From NCBI GenBank assembly GCA_002689985.1, contig NZDC01000005.1, positions 1 to 31,509 on the forward strand: DNA of 31,509 nucleotides. The letters run 5' to 3'. The position numbers and the translations under genes were made by a program. The notes beneath the pieces are model-generated. The model saw only the letters and a program-made list of their open reading frames with translations, made no database searches and was not told where the DNA came from. This document shows positions 23,383 through 31,026 of the stretch, in pieces (within the stretch, counting starts at the first letter, position 1; each line of letters opens with the position of its first letter). This stretch comes from Candidatus Pacearchaeota archaeon. Its GTDB lineage: Archaea > Nanobdellota > Nanobdellia > Pacearchaeales > GW2011-AR1.

Positions 23383-23444
23383 TTTATAAATCTTTCTAAC
23401 TTGTTCTTACTTATAAAAGACAACATAATAGAAAGCTTTATAAA
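23383..23444. promoter_or_regulatory. Mirror-image divergent promoters
   Basis: The minus-strand promoter GAAAGATTTATAAATAA and the plus-strand promoter GAAAGCTTTATAAATAC face away from each other, 34 nt apart. Together they form a 14-bp inverted repeat with one mismatch (23383-23396 and 23431-23444). The first drives the Ntn-hydrolase gene with a near-leaderless start; the second drives the five-gene operon with a leader of about 20-25 nt. Part of the likeness is the general promoter consensus in this genome, for example GAAATATTTATAAAC before the GTPase gene. Confidence 0.55.
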
Positions 23445-23488
23445 TACATTTCCTCTTTTTTGAGTAGTAAAAATACAACAAAAATAAA

Positions 23489-23779
23489 ATGACATGTAAT
23501 GGATATAGATCAGGTATAATTTTGTATAAAATAGATGGAAAAGCACATATTAGAAATATGGTAGGTTTAACAGAAGAAGATTTTAATATAGATGTTGAAA
23601 GAATTAAAGGTAAGAAAGGTTCACATATTTTTTATTCTGAATTTGATCCATTAAGAAAAAAATTTGATATTTCTATAGAGAGTAATGAGGATAATTCATT
23701 AGATGGAAAACCTTTAAAAGAGGTAAAAAACAGAGTGAATTCACTTTTAAGAAAATTTGGAGGAAAATTATTAAGATGA
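23489..23779 (+). CDS. Unknown 96-residue protein, first gene of the TrmB operon
   Basis: I do not recognise this protein. It begins MTCNGYRSGIILYKIDGKAH, has a probable beta-rich N-terminal half, the phrase HIFYSEFDPL near residue 46-55, and a C-terminal amphipathic helix with GKPLKEVKNRVNSLLRKFGG. It resembles the third gene of the operon (24069) at matching places: an N-terminal NG..GI, then I.Y.EFD, then PL.EVK...NSL. There is no signal peptide, membrane segment or zinc motif. Its stop overlaps the next start by 4 nt (ATGA). Confidence 0.7.
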   Translation: MTCNGYRSGIILYKIDGKAHIRNMVGLTEEDFNIDVERIKGKKGSHIFYSEFDPLRKKFDISIESNEDNSLDGKPLKEVKNRVNSLLRKFGGKLLR

Positions 23780-24066
23780 AATATGATTATAACTTAGCAT
23801 GGAGTAATTGTGTTAGTATATTTGTATCTACTGGAAAGTATGGAGAAATTTATAAACCTGTTTTTTTTAAGTCTGAAAATAAAACCCCTCCAGAGGAATC
23901 TGAGGAAAGGAAATTAGTTAAAAAGTATACTAAAGTAAGAGCACTACATCATTCTCAGAATATAAGTATTATGTGCTCTAATGCATCAAACACTGAAAAA
24001 AGAAAAGCAACAATTACAAAAAAAGGATTAATAACTAAATTAGATAATTTATTACTTGAAAAATAA
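23776..24066 (+). CDS. Unknown 96-residue protein, second gene of the TrmB operon
   Basis: Not recognised. The N-terminal half is probably beta-rich (YNLAWSNCVSIFVSTGKYGE, IYKPVFFKS), a charged linker (KTPPEESEERKLVKKY) follows, and then a region with ALHHSQNISIMCSN. It ends in a helix (KKGLITKLDNLLLEK). It is cytosolic by composition. It overlaps the preceding gene by 4 nt and is followed 2 nt later by the third gene, so all are one transcript. Confidence 0.68.
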   Translation: MKYDYNLAWSNCVSIFVSTGKYGEIYKPVFFKSENKTPPEESEERKLVKKYTKVRALHHSQNISIMCSNASNTEKRKATITKKGLITKLDNLLLEK

Positions 24067-24068
24067 AA

Positions 24069-24419
24069 ATGAACAATAATGGACGTAAACCATATGGAAT
24101 TATGTTTGAATTTAATAATAAATTAAATGTTATCTATGTAGCCGGTACAAAAAGTGAGTATCTAGATAATGTTTTCCTTTTTATGAATGATAGAGACCTT
24201 AAGGTTATTTACAATGAATTTGATTTATCTGATAGAGAACAAGAACTTGTAAATAAAAGTTTTTATTTAACAAAAAGGCCATTAAATGAAGTAAAAGAAG
24301 AAAGAAACTCTCTTGTAAATACATTAAAAGATTTAAGAGAAAGACCAAAAGATAGTGAAAAAAGAAAATTACTTTTTACAAGATTAAAAGAATTAAGCGA
24401 GAGGCAAATAAAATGTTAG
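24069..24419 (+). CDS. Unknown 116-residue protein, probable paralogue of the first operon gene
   Basis: Not recognised as a named family. It starts with NNGRKPYGIMFEFNNKLNV, has KVIYNEFDLSDRE near residues 45-57, then RPLNEVKEERNSLVNTLKDL, and ends in a long charged helix. The block order and wording parallel the 96-residue protein at 23489, suggesting an old duplication. The charged C-terminal half is probably a coiled coil. Its last 7 nt overlap the TrmB gene, a tight translational coupling. Confidence 0.7.
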   Translation: MNNNGRKPYGIMFEFNNKLNVIYVAGTKSEYLDNVFLFMNDRDLKVIYNEFDLSDREQELVNKSFYLTKRPLNEVKEERNSLVNTLKDLRERPKDSEKRKLLFTRLKELSERQIKC

Positions 24420-25195
24420 TAAAAAACGAATTAATAAAGAAAGTCAGAGATTATTTTGACTTGAATATTTATGAAACAAAAGTATGGCTTGCATTACTTG
24501 GAAAGGGAATTGCAACAGCAGGTCAAGTTGCAGTAGTTTCAGGAGTTCCAAGAAGTAGAACTTATGATGTTTTAGAAAGTTTAGAAAAAAGAGGATTTGC
24601 AATTGCTAAATTAGATAAACCAGTTAAATATATTGGAGTTAAACCAAAAATAATTCTTGAAAAATTAAAAAATAATGTAAGATCTGAAGCAGAAGAAAGA
24701 ATAGGTGATCTTTCAAAAGTAAAAGAAACAGAGGAATTTACAAAAATAGAATCATTATATAATTTAGGAATGGCTCCTGTAAAAAGAGAAGACATTTCAG
24801 CATCTTTAAAGGGAAAATCAAATATTACTAATCATTTAAAAGAAATACTTCAAAATGCAGGTAAAGAAGTAATAATTTGTACAAATGTTGATGATATAGC
24901 TTTAAAAGTTAAATTATTCAATCAAACTTTTGAAAATCTGAAAAAGGCAAATATAAAGATAAAAGTAGCTTTATCAGGTAATGATAAATTGATAAATGAA
25001 ATGAGTAATAAACTAGGAATGAAATTTAAAAAAGTTGATATTGATGCTAAGTTTTTTATAATTGATAGAAAAGAGATTTTGTTTTACTTATCAAAAAATA
25101 CAAATGAAGAAGATATGGCAATTTGGCTTAATTCAGAATTTTTTGCAGAGTCTTTTGCAGATTTATTTGATATTGCTTTAGGTGGAGGAAAATAA
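24413..25195 (+). CDS. TrmB-family transcriptional regulator
   Basis: This 260-residue protein has an N-terminal winged helix typical of TrmB (residues about 10-75: YETKVWLALLGKGIATAGQV, then VPRSRTYDVLESLEKRGFAI and KYIGVKP). A short coiled-coil linker follows, and then a C-terminal phospholipase-D-like regulatory domain (about 120-255, with GKEVIICTNVDD and AKFFIIDRKEILFYLSK). TrmB regulators sense small molecules or signals and bind near TATA boxes. It is the fourth gene of the operon, overlaps its predecessor by 7 nt, and is the natural candidate to control the paired promoters at 23383-23444. It lacks the long sugar-binding domain of the classical TrmB. Confidence 0.88.
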   Translation: MLVKNELIKKVRDYFDLNIYETKVWLALLGKGIATAGQVAVVSGVPRSRTYDVLESLEKRGFAIAKLDKPVKYIGVKPKIILEKLKNNVRSEAEERIGDLSKVKETEEFTKIESLYNLGMAPVKREDISASLKGKSNITNHLKEILQNAGKEVIICTNVDDIALKVKLFNQTFENLKKANIKIKVALSGNDKLINEMSNKLGMKFKKVDIDAKFFIIDRKEILFYLSKNTNEEDMAIWLNSEFFAESFADLFDIALGGGK

Positions 25196-25204
25196 AAATT
25201 TAAA

Positions 25205-25429
25205 ATGGCAAATATAGAAGAAGATTTAAAAAAAGCTGAAGAGTATATAAATAAAGCAGATAAAATTGCTAAAAGTGATTCTGGTGGAGAAAGTATAAAA
25301 TATCAACAAGCTACATACCATACTAATAGAGCATTATATGAACAACAAAAAGCTATAATTAAACAGAATAAAGATATGATTAAATTTCTGGAAGAAATTA
25401 GAGATGAATCTTATGGATTAAACCTATAA
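25205..25429 (+). CDS. Small all-helical protein, last gene of the TrmB operon
   Basis: Unknown 74-residue protein, predicted as two helices (IEEDLKKAEEYINKADKIAK and a second from about residue 33 with ALYEQQKAIIKQNKDMIKFL), rich in Lys, Glu, Gln and Asn. It has the look of a small helical hairpin. It starts 9 nt after TrmB stops. No named family is recognised. Confidence 0.6.
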   Translation: MANIEEDLKKAEEYINKADKIAKSDSGGESIKYQQATYHTNRALYEQQKAIIKQNKDMIKFLEEIRDESYGLNL

Positions 25430-25472
25430 AAATAGATAAAGTACAAACAACACTAAGTATAATAAGAGAGAA

Positions 25473-26750
25473 TTAAATAATTCCCAAATCTTTAACATAC
25501 ATCTCACTTATTTTTCTATTATTTTTCTTTTTCCAATCCAAAATAAACTTCTTAATATTAAATGTAATTTTTTTCTTTGAATATATTCTATTTTTTTTAA
25601 TAAAGGTATTTTTATGTTTTTTCTTAAATTTCTTCATATTTTCTTTTTGTTTTATACTAGGTCCTTCATATAATATTTCTTGTTTAGATTTTACAACAAA
25701 AAAACATTCTGCAGATTTTTTATGATCATATAAAAATCCATAATTCTTAATTAAAAAGAATTCTTCAATTTCTTTTTTTAAATGATTATGAAATTTTAAT
25801 AATTTAGTTCCAGCAACATCTCCTTCTTGCTTAGTTGTATTTATTTTAATTTTGATAAATTCAAATTTCTTTTTGATTGCACCTTTTTTTATTTTATCTA
25901 TATTAACTATCTTAGTTTCAAAAGATTTTAAACTAGGATTCTTTAAGAAATCTCTACAATTTTTTTTAAATTTTTCAAATGTTTCATAAGATAATGCCGC
26001 TAGAGCGTTTCTTTGTTTATATGTTGGATCAATTAAAATAATTGGAGATTGTAATTTTGAACTATTTATATCCATTAAAACAGTTTGTTTATTTTTGTAA
26101 TGTTTTTCAATATCAATTATAATTTTATCTTTAGTTTTCTTAATATTTCTAATAAATTTTAGAAAACTTCCATAATAATAAATTAACAATTCTAGAGAAT
26201 ATCCTGAAAATCCTTTAATATAACTTTCAGCACCATAACAATTATTTGCATAACAAAATGCCTTTGCAATTCTTACTTCATCCAAAATTTTCTTTGATTT
26301 TAATTTTTGATTTACATATCTAACATGGGAATAAGATAAATCAGTAATATTTCTAGCCTTCTTAGGACTTTTAACTTTTATTACAGGAATTATCTCTAAA
26401 TAAAAATCTGGATTTAATTTTACCTTAAAATAGTCTCTTGATCCGTGGATTATTGATGCTTTTGTAAATCCCTTAAGAATTTTATTAGTTAAATTTGAAA
26501 TTTCATTATCTTTATATTTTTTATCAAATCTAACAAATATATCTGCATCATATACATCTTTTCTTATTAGTGTATTTTTCGCTAAACTTCCTCCAACAAA
26601 AATTTCTGCATTTATTTTTAAAACTTTAATTCTTTTTTCTAATTTTTTCAAGAACTCTTTAAGATTACTCTTTATATTATCTAATTCTTTTCTAGAAGGA
26701 GTTATCTTTTCTAGAACCTCTTTTAATATAGATTCACTCTTCTTTTTCAT
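25473..26750 (-). CDS. cca: Archaeal CCA-adding enzyme (tRNA nucleotidyltransferase, class I)
   Basis: The enzyme adds CCA to tRNA 3' ends without a nucleic-acid template. The 425 residues carry the nucleotidyltransferase motif GGSLAKNT at 53-60 with the catalytic Asp68 and Asp70 (VYDADIFVRF), then YLEIIPVI where the third carboxylate is Glu rather than the more common Asp. They continue with LSYSHVRYVNQKL and the archaeal palm and tail region (FSGYSLELLIYYYGSF, ILIDPTYKQRNALAALS). Length is close to the archaeal norm. It overlaps the zinc-ribbon gene by 17 nt and ends the four-gene cluster that begins with the GTPase. Confidence 0.92.
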   Translation of the reverse strand: MKKKSESILKEVLEKITPSRKELDNIKSNLKEFLKKLEKRIKVLKINAEIFVGGSLAKNTLIRKDVYDADIFVRFDKKYKDNEISNLTNKILKGFTKASIIHGSRDYFKVKLNPDFYLEIIPVIKVKSPKKARNITDLSYSHVRYVNQKLKSKKILDEVRIAKAFCYANNCYGAESYIKGFSGYSLELLIYYYGSFLKFIRNIKKTKDKIIIDIEKHYKNKQTVLMDINSSKLQSPIILIDPTYKQRNALAALSYETFEKFKKNCRDFLKNPSLKSFETKIVNIDKIKKGAIKKKFEFIKIKINTTKQEGDVAGTKLLKFHNHLKKEIEEFFLIKNYGFLYDHKKSAECFFVVKSKQEILYEGPSIKQKENMKKFKKKHKNTFIKKNRIYSKKKITFNIKKFILDWKKKNNRKISEMYVKDLGII

Positions 26751-27150
26751 CTGGATCTTTAATCTCTTTTAAATCTTTTATGTCTTTTTTCAATGTTGTT
26801 GATAAATCAATTATATATTTTCCTTCTTCAAGTTTATAGATTAAGGGTCTATCTTTTCTAAATAAGTTAACAATATCAATTTCAAATTTTCCTGAGCCAA
26901 TTGCTCTTACTGATTCTATATCTAAAATTACAGGAGCTTCTTCATCAGTAATTCCTGCCATTTCTCTTATATCACTTTCAATTTTATTTCTATCTTCTTC
27001 AGGAATTTCAACTGCCTTTTCTTTTAATTTTTCTAATTGTTCTTCTCTTATGTAAAAGAAAAAATGACTTCCACAATCAGCACATCCGCTTAGTATCTCT
27101 TTACTTCCCATAGGAATAATTCTAGAACACTTGGTGCATTGGTGTGCCAT
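26734..27150 (-). CDS. Archaeal zinc-ribbon protein (DUF2072 type)
   Basis: This 138-residue protein has an N-terminal zinc ribbon (Cys5, Cys8, Cys23, Cys26: HQCTKCSRIIP and GCADCGSHFF), a charged helix and a C-terminal beta domain (ILDIESVRAIGSGKFEIDIV, PLIYKLEEGKYIIDL). It matches the conserved archaeal Zn-ribbon family that I believe is listed as DUF2072/OapC and is found next to a DUF2073 protein and an Era-like GTPase. That is the order seen here. The molecular role is not established. It overlaps cca by 17 nt. Confidence 0.78.
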   Translation of the reverse strand: MAHQCTKCSRIIPMGSKEILSGCADCGSHFFFYIREEQLEKLKEKAVEIPEEDRNKIESDIREMAGITDEEAPVILDIESVRAIGSGKFEIDIVNLFRKDRPLIYKLEEGKYIIDLSTTLKKDIKDLKEIKDPDEKEE

Positions 27151-27184
27151 ATAAAAAGAAAAAGATTTAACTTAATAAATTTAA

Positions 27185-27598
27185 CTACTTATTTAACAAC
27201 AATTCAATCTTTTTGGGATTTTTCTTAATTTCTTTTACAATTGTTGCAGGACCTATAATTGTTATTGCTCCTAAATCTCCACCGCTAAGAACATTTACAA
27301 TTCCTCTTTTTAGATTTTCAATAAATCCTTCTTGTCCATTTCCTGAAATAACTGCAAGTTCTATTCCTTTAAAATGTTTAACATGTCCAATCATTGCCAT
27401 AGTATCTCCAATAAGTCTTGTTTCTTCCTCAGGATATAGTCTTCCTTGTAAAATTAGAATATTATTGCCTAAAACAACTCCTAATATTTTTTTAATTCTT
27501 CTATTACTATCTAAGTCTTTTATTTCAGAATAAGGTAAGAATTGTATTGCAAATCCTTTTATCCTTCCCAAACTTCCCCCTCTTTTTTTATTTGTCAT
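27185..27598 (-). CDS. DUF2073-type conserved archaeal protein
   Basis: This 137-residue protein begins GRIKGFAIQFLPYSEIKDLD and has ILQGRLYPEEETRLIGDTMA. It continues with FKGIELAVISGNGQ, then GGDLGAITIIGPATIVKEIK. This matches my memory of the archaeal DUF2073 (OapB) family, a partner of the zinc-ribbon protein and GTPase that flank it. The alpha/beta pattern is compatible with a small KH-like or similar fold. No catalytic motif is visible. It is the second gene of the four-gene cluster, with short gaps of about 30 nt on either side. Confidence 0.75.
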   Translation of the reverse strand: MTNKKRGGSLGRIKGFAIQFLPYSEIKDLDSNRRIKKILGVVLGNNILILQGRLYPEEETRLIGDTMAMIGHVKHFKGIELAVISGNGQEGFIENLKRGIVNVLSGGDLGAITIIGPATIVKEIKKNPKKIELLLNK

Positions 27599-27629
27599 TC
27601 TTTTATTAAGATTCTTTGCTTTTTAACTT

Positions 27630-28274
27630 TTACTTAACCTTCTTTGAAATTTTAAATATTGATTCATAAAACTCTTCTAGGTTTTTCCCAAACTTTGCAC
27701 TTATTCCTACAACATCATATTCAGGAAATGCAGCTTCAATTTTTTTTATATTTGATTTTTTCTTATCTATTTTATTAGCAACAATTAAGACAGGAATCTT
27801 TCTTGCAACTAAATTTCCAATGATTGTTATATTTACTTGATTATAAGGGTTTTCTGTTGAATCCAGTACAACTACAACAACATTCATATCATCAAGCCAT
27901 TTTATACTTTCAATTACTCCTTGGGTAGCTTCTTTTGCTCTTTTTTTAGCATCTTTCTTTTTAACTTTATATTTTAGAAATTCTTCATAATCTATTTTTG
28001 TTGCAATACCAGGTGTATCAACCATTTTGAAAACCATTTTTTTACCTTTAAAATCTATTTCAACTTTTTCTTTAAATTGAACATTTCTTGTTTCATGAGG
28101 TACATTACTAACACTACCCAATTCTTCACCAGTGAAATCCTTACAAATTCTGTTTGCAAGAGAAGTTTTTCCAGCATTTGGAGGTCCATAAAAACCTAAT
28201 TTTATTTGTTTATTATTTTTAAAGATATTTGAAAACATCCTCTTAATAAAATTTTTGAATATTTTTATTACCAT
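27630..28274 (-). CDS. Era-like small GTPase of the DUF2073/zinc-ribbon cluster
   Basis: GTP-binding protein of 214 residues with all G motifs: G1 GPPNAGKTS (30-38), a Thr-containing switch I (VPHETRNVQF), G3 DTPG (86-89), G4 NKID (167-170) and G5 SAK (192-194). The basic N-terminal 20 residues (IKIFKNFIKRMFSNIFKN) form an amphipathic helix that could touch membrane or RNA. It lacks the KH domain of bacterial Era. It heads the GTPase - DUF2073 - zinc ribbon - cca cluster, a grouping conserved in many archaea. TTTATAAA 25 nt before the ATG gives a leaderless start. Confidence 0.88.
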   Translation of the reverse strand: MVIKIFKNFIKRMFSNIFKNNKQIKLGFYGPPNAGKTSLANRICKDFTGEELGSVSNVPHETRNVQFKEKVEIDFKGKKMVFKMVDTPGIATKIDYEEFLKYKVKKKDAKKRAKEATQGVIESIKWLDDMNVVVVVLDSTENPYNQVNITIIGNLVARKIPVLIVANKIDKKKSNIKKIEAAFPEYDVVGISAKFGKNLEEFYESIFKISKKVK

Positions 28275-28295
28275 ATTATAAATATATAATTTAAG

Positions 28296-28303
28296 TTTAT
28301 AAA
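28296..28303 (-). promoter_or_regulatory. TATA box of the GTPase-to-cca operon
   Basis: On the minus strand TTTATAAA, preceded by GAAATA, is centred about 25 nt before the ATG at 28274. It is one of the clearest promoters in the window. Confidence 0.6.
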
Positions 28304-28344
28304 TATTTCAGTGGTTAAATTGATAGTAAAGGAATAAATTAATA

Positions 28345-31026
28345 TTATTTAGTTGACTTTTTTACTTGCAAATTTCTTCTTCTTTTAATAGGTTTATTTC
28401 TTATTTGTCTTTTTTGTGTAATTTTTTCTTTTTTGAATATGCTTAATATCTTTTCAACAGGAACTTCAAACATTCCGGTTCTTTTTCCAGAATATTTTCT
28501 CATTACATAAATTATTTGTTCTGATTTCCACCCGGATTTTCTCAATTTATTTATAATTTCTCTATCCTTTAATCCTTTCTTCTTTGAATTTTCAATATAT
28601 GAGATTAAATTGTATAAATTATTTCTATTTTTGAATAAATAATTTTCATATTTTCTTTTATACCATTCTTGCATTATTATATATAAAACAAATCCCAAAA
28701 AGAGTAGTAAGAATAAAACTAAGATAAAAATTATCCACCTTGATTTCTTTCCACCTTCTTCAACAAAAGAACTATCTTTAGTTAATGATAATCTATTAAT
28801 TGCAGGACTAATAAAAAGAGGTAAACTAGCAAAATCAACATTTTCTGTTGTTGAAAAAGTAATTGTATTTTTAATATCTTTTGAATTTATATAAATATAT
28901 CCTGATTCTTTCTTTTCTAAGTAATTTTCTTTAAAACTAAGATTTTTTAATTCTTTAAAGACTATATATGAATTATAAGTTAAATCATTTTTTTCATCCA
29001 TATTTAATTCAAAAATATTTATAGCAGGTTCTATTCTATCTTCATAATCTATTGATATTTCTTTAAAACTAATTTTTGTATTAATATTTTCTTCATTCCA
29101 ACTAAAAATTGCATTAATATATTCATCTTTATCACTAGAATTATAATCTCCACCACCAATTTCTTTTAGAACCTCTAGATTAATATTATTCTTATCAGGA
29201 TAAAATGAAAGTGAATCAGCAGTTTTAGTGATTGTAATTAATTTTGGTGTATTTAGATTAAATAAATTAATTAGTATATTTGTGTATTCTTCATCAGATG
29301 ATGCAGCAGCATAATTTTTTTGAATACCTTCTATTGTATCCTCAAGATTATCTAAATCCAATATGGGATTTAAGGAATGTTGATAAAATATAGGAAGACC
29401 ATTAATCTGTAATTTTAGATTGTTTATATTTTCTAATTTTTTATTTAAGGTCATATTTACTGCTTGTATAGGGGTTTCTACATCTATATTAAATACCTTA
29501 TAAGAACTTCTTTTATTTGAATCTGTAACAGTTATTTTCAAATCATATTTTCCTGTAGATTTGTAAGTATAACTTACTTTATTTGTATTAGTTTTTTTAG
29601 TTTCTCCATTTCCAAAATCCCATTCATAATCAGTTATATTTGTTCCAGTATCAGAAGTTACAATAACACTAAATTCAGTAGGATTTGCTGCCATAACAAC
29701 TGTTGGAGTAATAGATATTATCTCTGGAATCTTTTCAACATTTATTTCTTCTGAGAAGATTTTTTCATCATTTAGATTTATATAAAATGTTTGATTACCA
29801 ATTTCATTTTGAACAGAGAAGTTCCCAAAACCCAAATCTAATTTTTGAAATTCAGAATTTACTTTTGCAGGAATTTCAATCAAATCATAGAATTGATTTC
29901 CTATTACTTGTCCAGAAGTTTTTATATGATCTACTTTTAAATCTTTTATAGTTATTGTTTGATTTTCTCCAGAAATAATTTTTATAGGGATAATACAATC
30001 ATTTGAACAATCAAGACTTCCATATTTTCCTACAATATAATCTTCAACAGATTCTCCAATAGAATTCATATTTGGTAAAGAATTAGATATATTTAATAAT
30101 CCAAAATTATCAAACATTTTCCCTTCAGCAAATATACTATATGCTGCAGTTTCAGATTTAGTGGGGTATCCATAAAAACCACATCCCTCTGAGTCAAAAT
30201 ATCCTTTTATATTATATTCCTCATTTCCTCCTTCAGAATTTATACACACATAAGAATCTTTTGATTCTGTAACTAAATAATCTATGTCACAAAAAATTTC
30301 TTCTCCTTCAGTAGATGCATTTTTTAATTTACAAGTTGTATCTTCAATTTCTTCTCCATATTCATTATAAAGAGACATTGTTAAATCTTTATTCCCACTT
30401 ATTTTTTTTACCCATGCACCAAGTTTAAATCCAGGAGATTCACTAAGCGCTATTTTTTGACAATAAGGAGTAGTTCCTAAGGTATATTCATCTGTACCTT
30501 TATTATTATCAAAACATCCATATTTTTTTAAAAAAGAACAACTTGAATTAATTATTTTATTATTTCCAATATCAATTGTTCCATCATTAAACAAATCTAC
30601 TGTCAATTGATTATAACAAGAGGTAGTTACATCACTTTCAATATTGAATTCTACAGAAGTTACTTCAGTAATTTCTTCATTAAATTTAAATCCTATAATT
30701 TTTGATTCTCTAGCATTTAAATTGAAATTTTTTGTTGTTTCTTCTTTACTTGCAGAATAATCTGATACACAGTTTATAGTATCACAAGTATACTTAATAT
30801 TATTTATATCTAATAAATCAACTAAACCTATTGAATTATTATTTGGGTCTTTAAATATAGAATCTGCTGGTTCATTATTTAAACTAATATTTAACCAACC
30901 TTTAATATTATCGGATGGTCCATATTGTTTTTCAATTGAATAAGGCAAATCTCCAATTTCAAAATTTGCAGAAATTATCCCTGTAAATAAGATTACAAAT
31001 AATATAATACAAAGTTTTAATCTCAT
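28345..31026 (-). CDS. Large exported membrane-anchored protein with a PKD domain and cytosolic tail
   Basis: Unknown 893-residue surface protein. It has a signal sequence (LKLCIILFVILFTGIISA), a long extracellular beta-rich region with scattered Cys, and a PKD domain at about 440-525 (TDYEWDFGNGETKKTN and SYTYKSTGKYDLKITVTDS). More beta-rich sequence follows, then one membrane helix (IIFILVLFLLLFLGFVLYII) and a cytosolic tail of about 110 residues. The tail holds a helical module (KDREIINKLRKSGWKSEQII) of the UBA-like kind seen at 13045, then a very basic end. Its ATG overlaps the stop of the upstream partial gene (ATGA). Role at the cell surface is inferred. Confidence 0.8.
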   Translation of the reverse strand: MRLKLCIILFVILFTGIISANFEIGDLPYSIEKQYGPSDNIKGWLNISLNNEPADSIFKDPNNNSIGLVDLLDINNIKYTCDTINCVSDYSASKEETTKNFNLNARESKIIGFKFNEEITEVTSVEFNIESDVTTSCYNQLTVDLFNDGTIDIGNNKIINSSCSFLKKYGCFDNNKGTDEYTLGTTPYCQKIALSESPGFKLGAWVKKISGNKDLTMSLYNEYGEEIEDTTCKLKNASTEGEEIFCDIDYLVTESKDSYVCINSEGGNEEYNIKGYFDSEGCGFYGYPTKSETAAYSIFAEGKMFDNFGLLNISNSLPNMNSIGESVEDYIVGKYGSLDCSNDCIIPIKIISGENQTITIKDLKVDHIKTSGQVIGNQFYDLIEIPAKVNSEFQKLDLGFGNFSVQNEIGNQTFYINLNDEKIFSEEINVEKIPEIISITPTVVMAANPTEFSVIVTSDTGTNITDYEWDFGNGETKKTNTNKVSYTYKSTGKYDLKITVTDSNKRSSYKVFNIDVETPIQAVNMTLNKKLENINNLKLQINGLPIFYQHSLNPILDLDNLEDTIEGIQKNYAAASSDEEYTNILINLFNLNTPKLITITKTADSLSFYPDKNNINLEVLKEIGGGDYNSSDKDEYINAIFSWNEENINTKISFKEISIDYEDRIEPAINIFELNMDEKNDLTYNSYIVFKELKNLSFKENYLEKKESGYIYINSKDIKNTITFSTTENVDFASLPLFISPAINRLSLTKDSSFVEEGGKKSRWIIFILVLFLLLFLGFVLYIIMQEWYKRKYENYLFKNRNNLYNLISYIENSKKKGLKDREIINKLRKSGWKSEQIIYVMRKYSGKRTGMFEVPVEKILSIFKKEKITQKRQIRNKPIKRRRNLQVKKSTK

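Noticed and set aside
23364..23546. 60-residue minus-strand frame across the divergent promoter
   Set aside because: It overlaps both promoters and the first operon gene, and has no conserved features.
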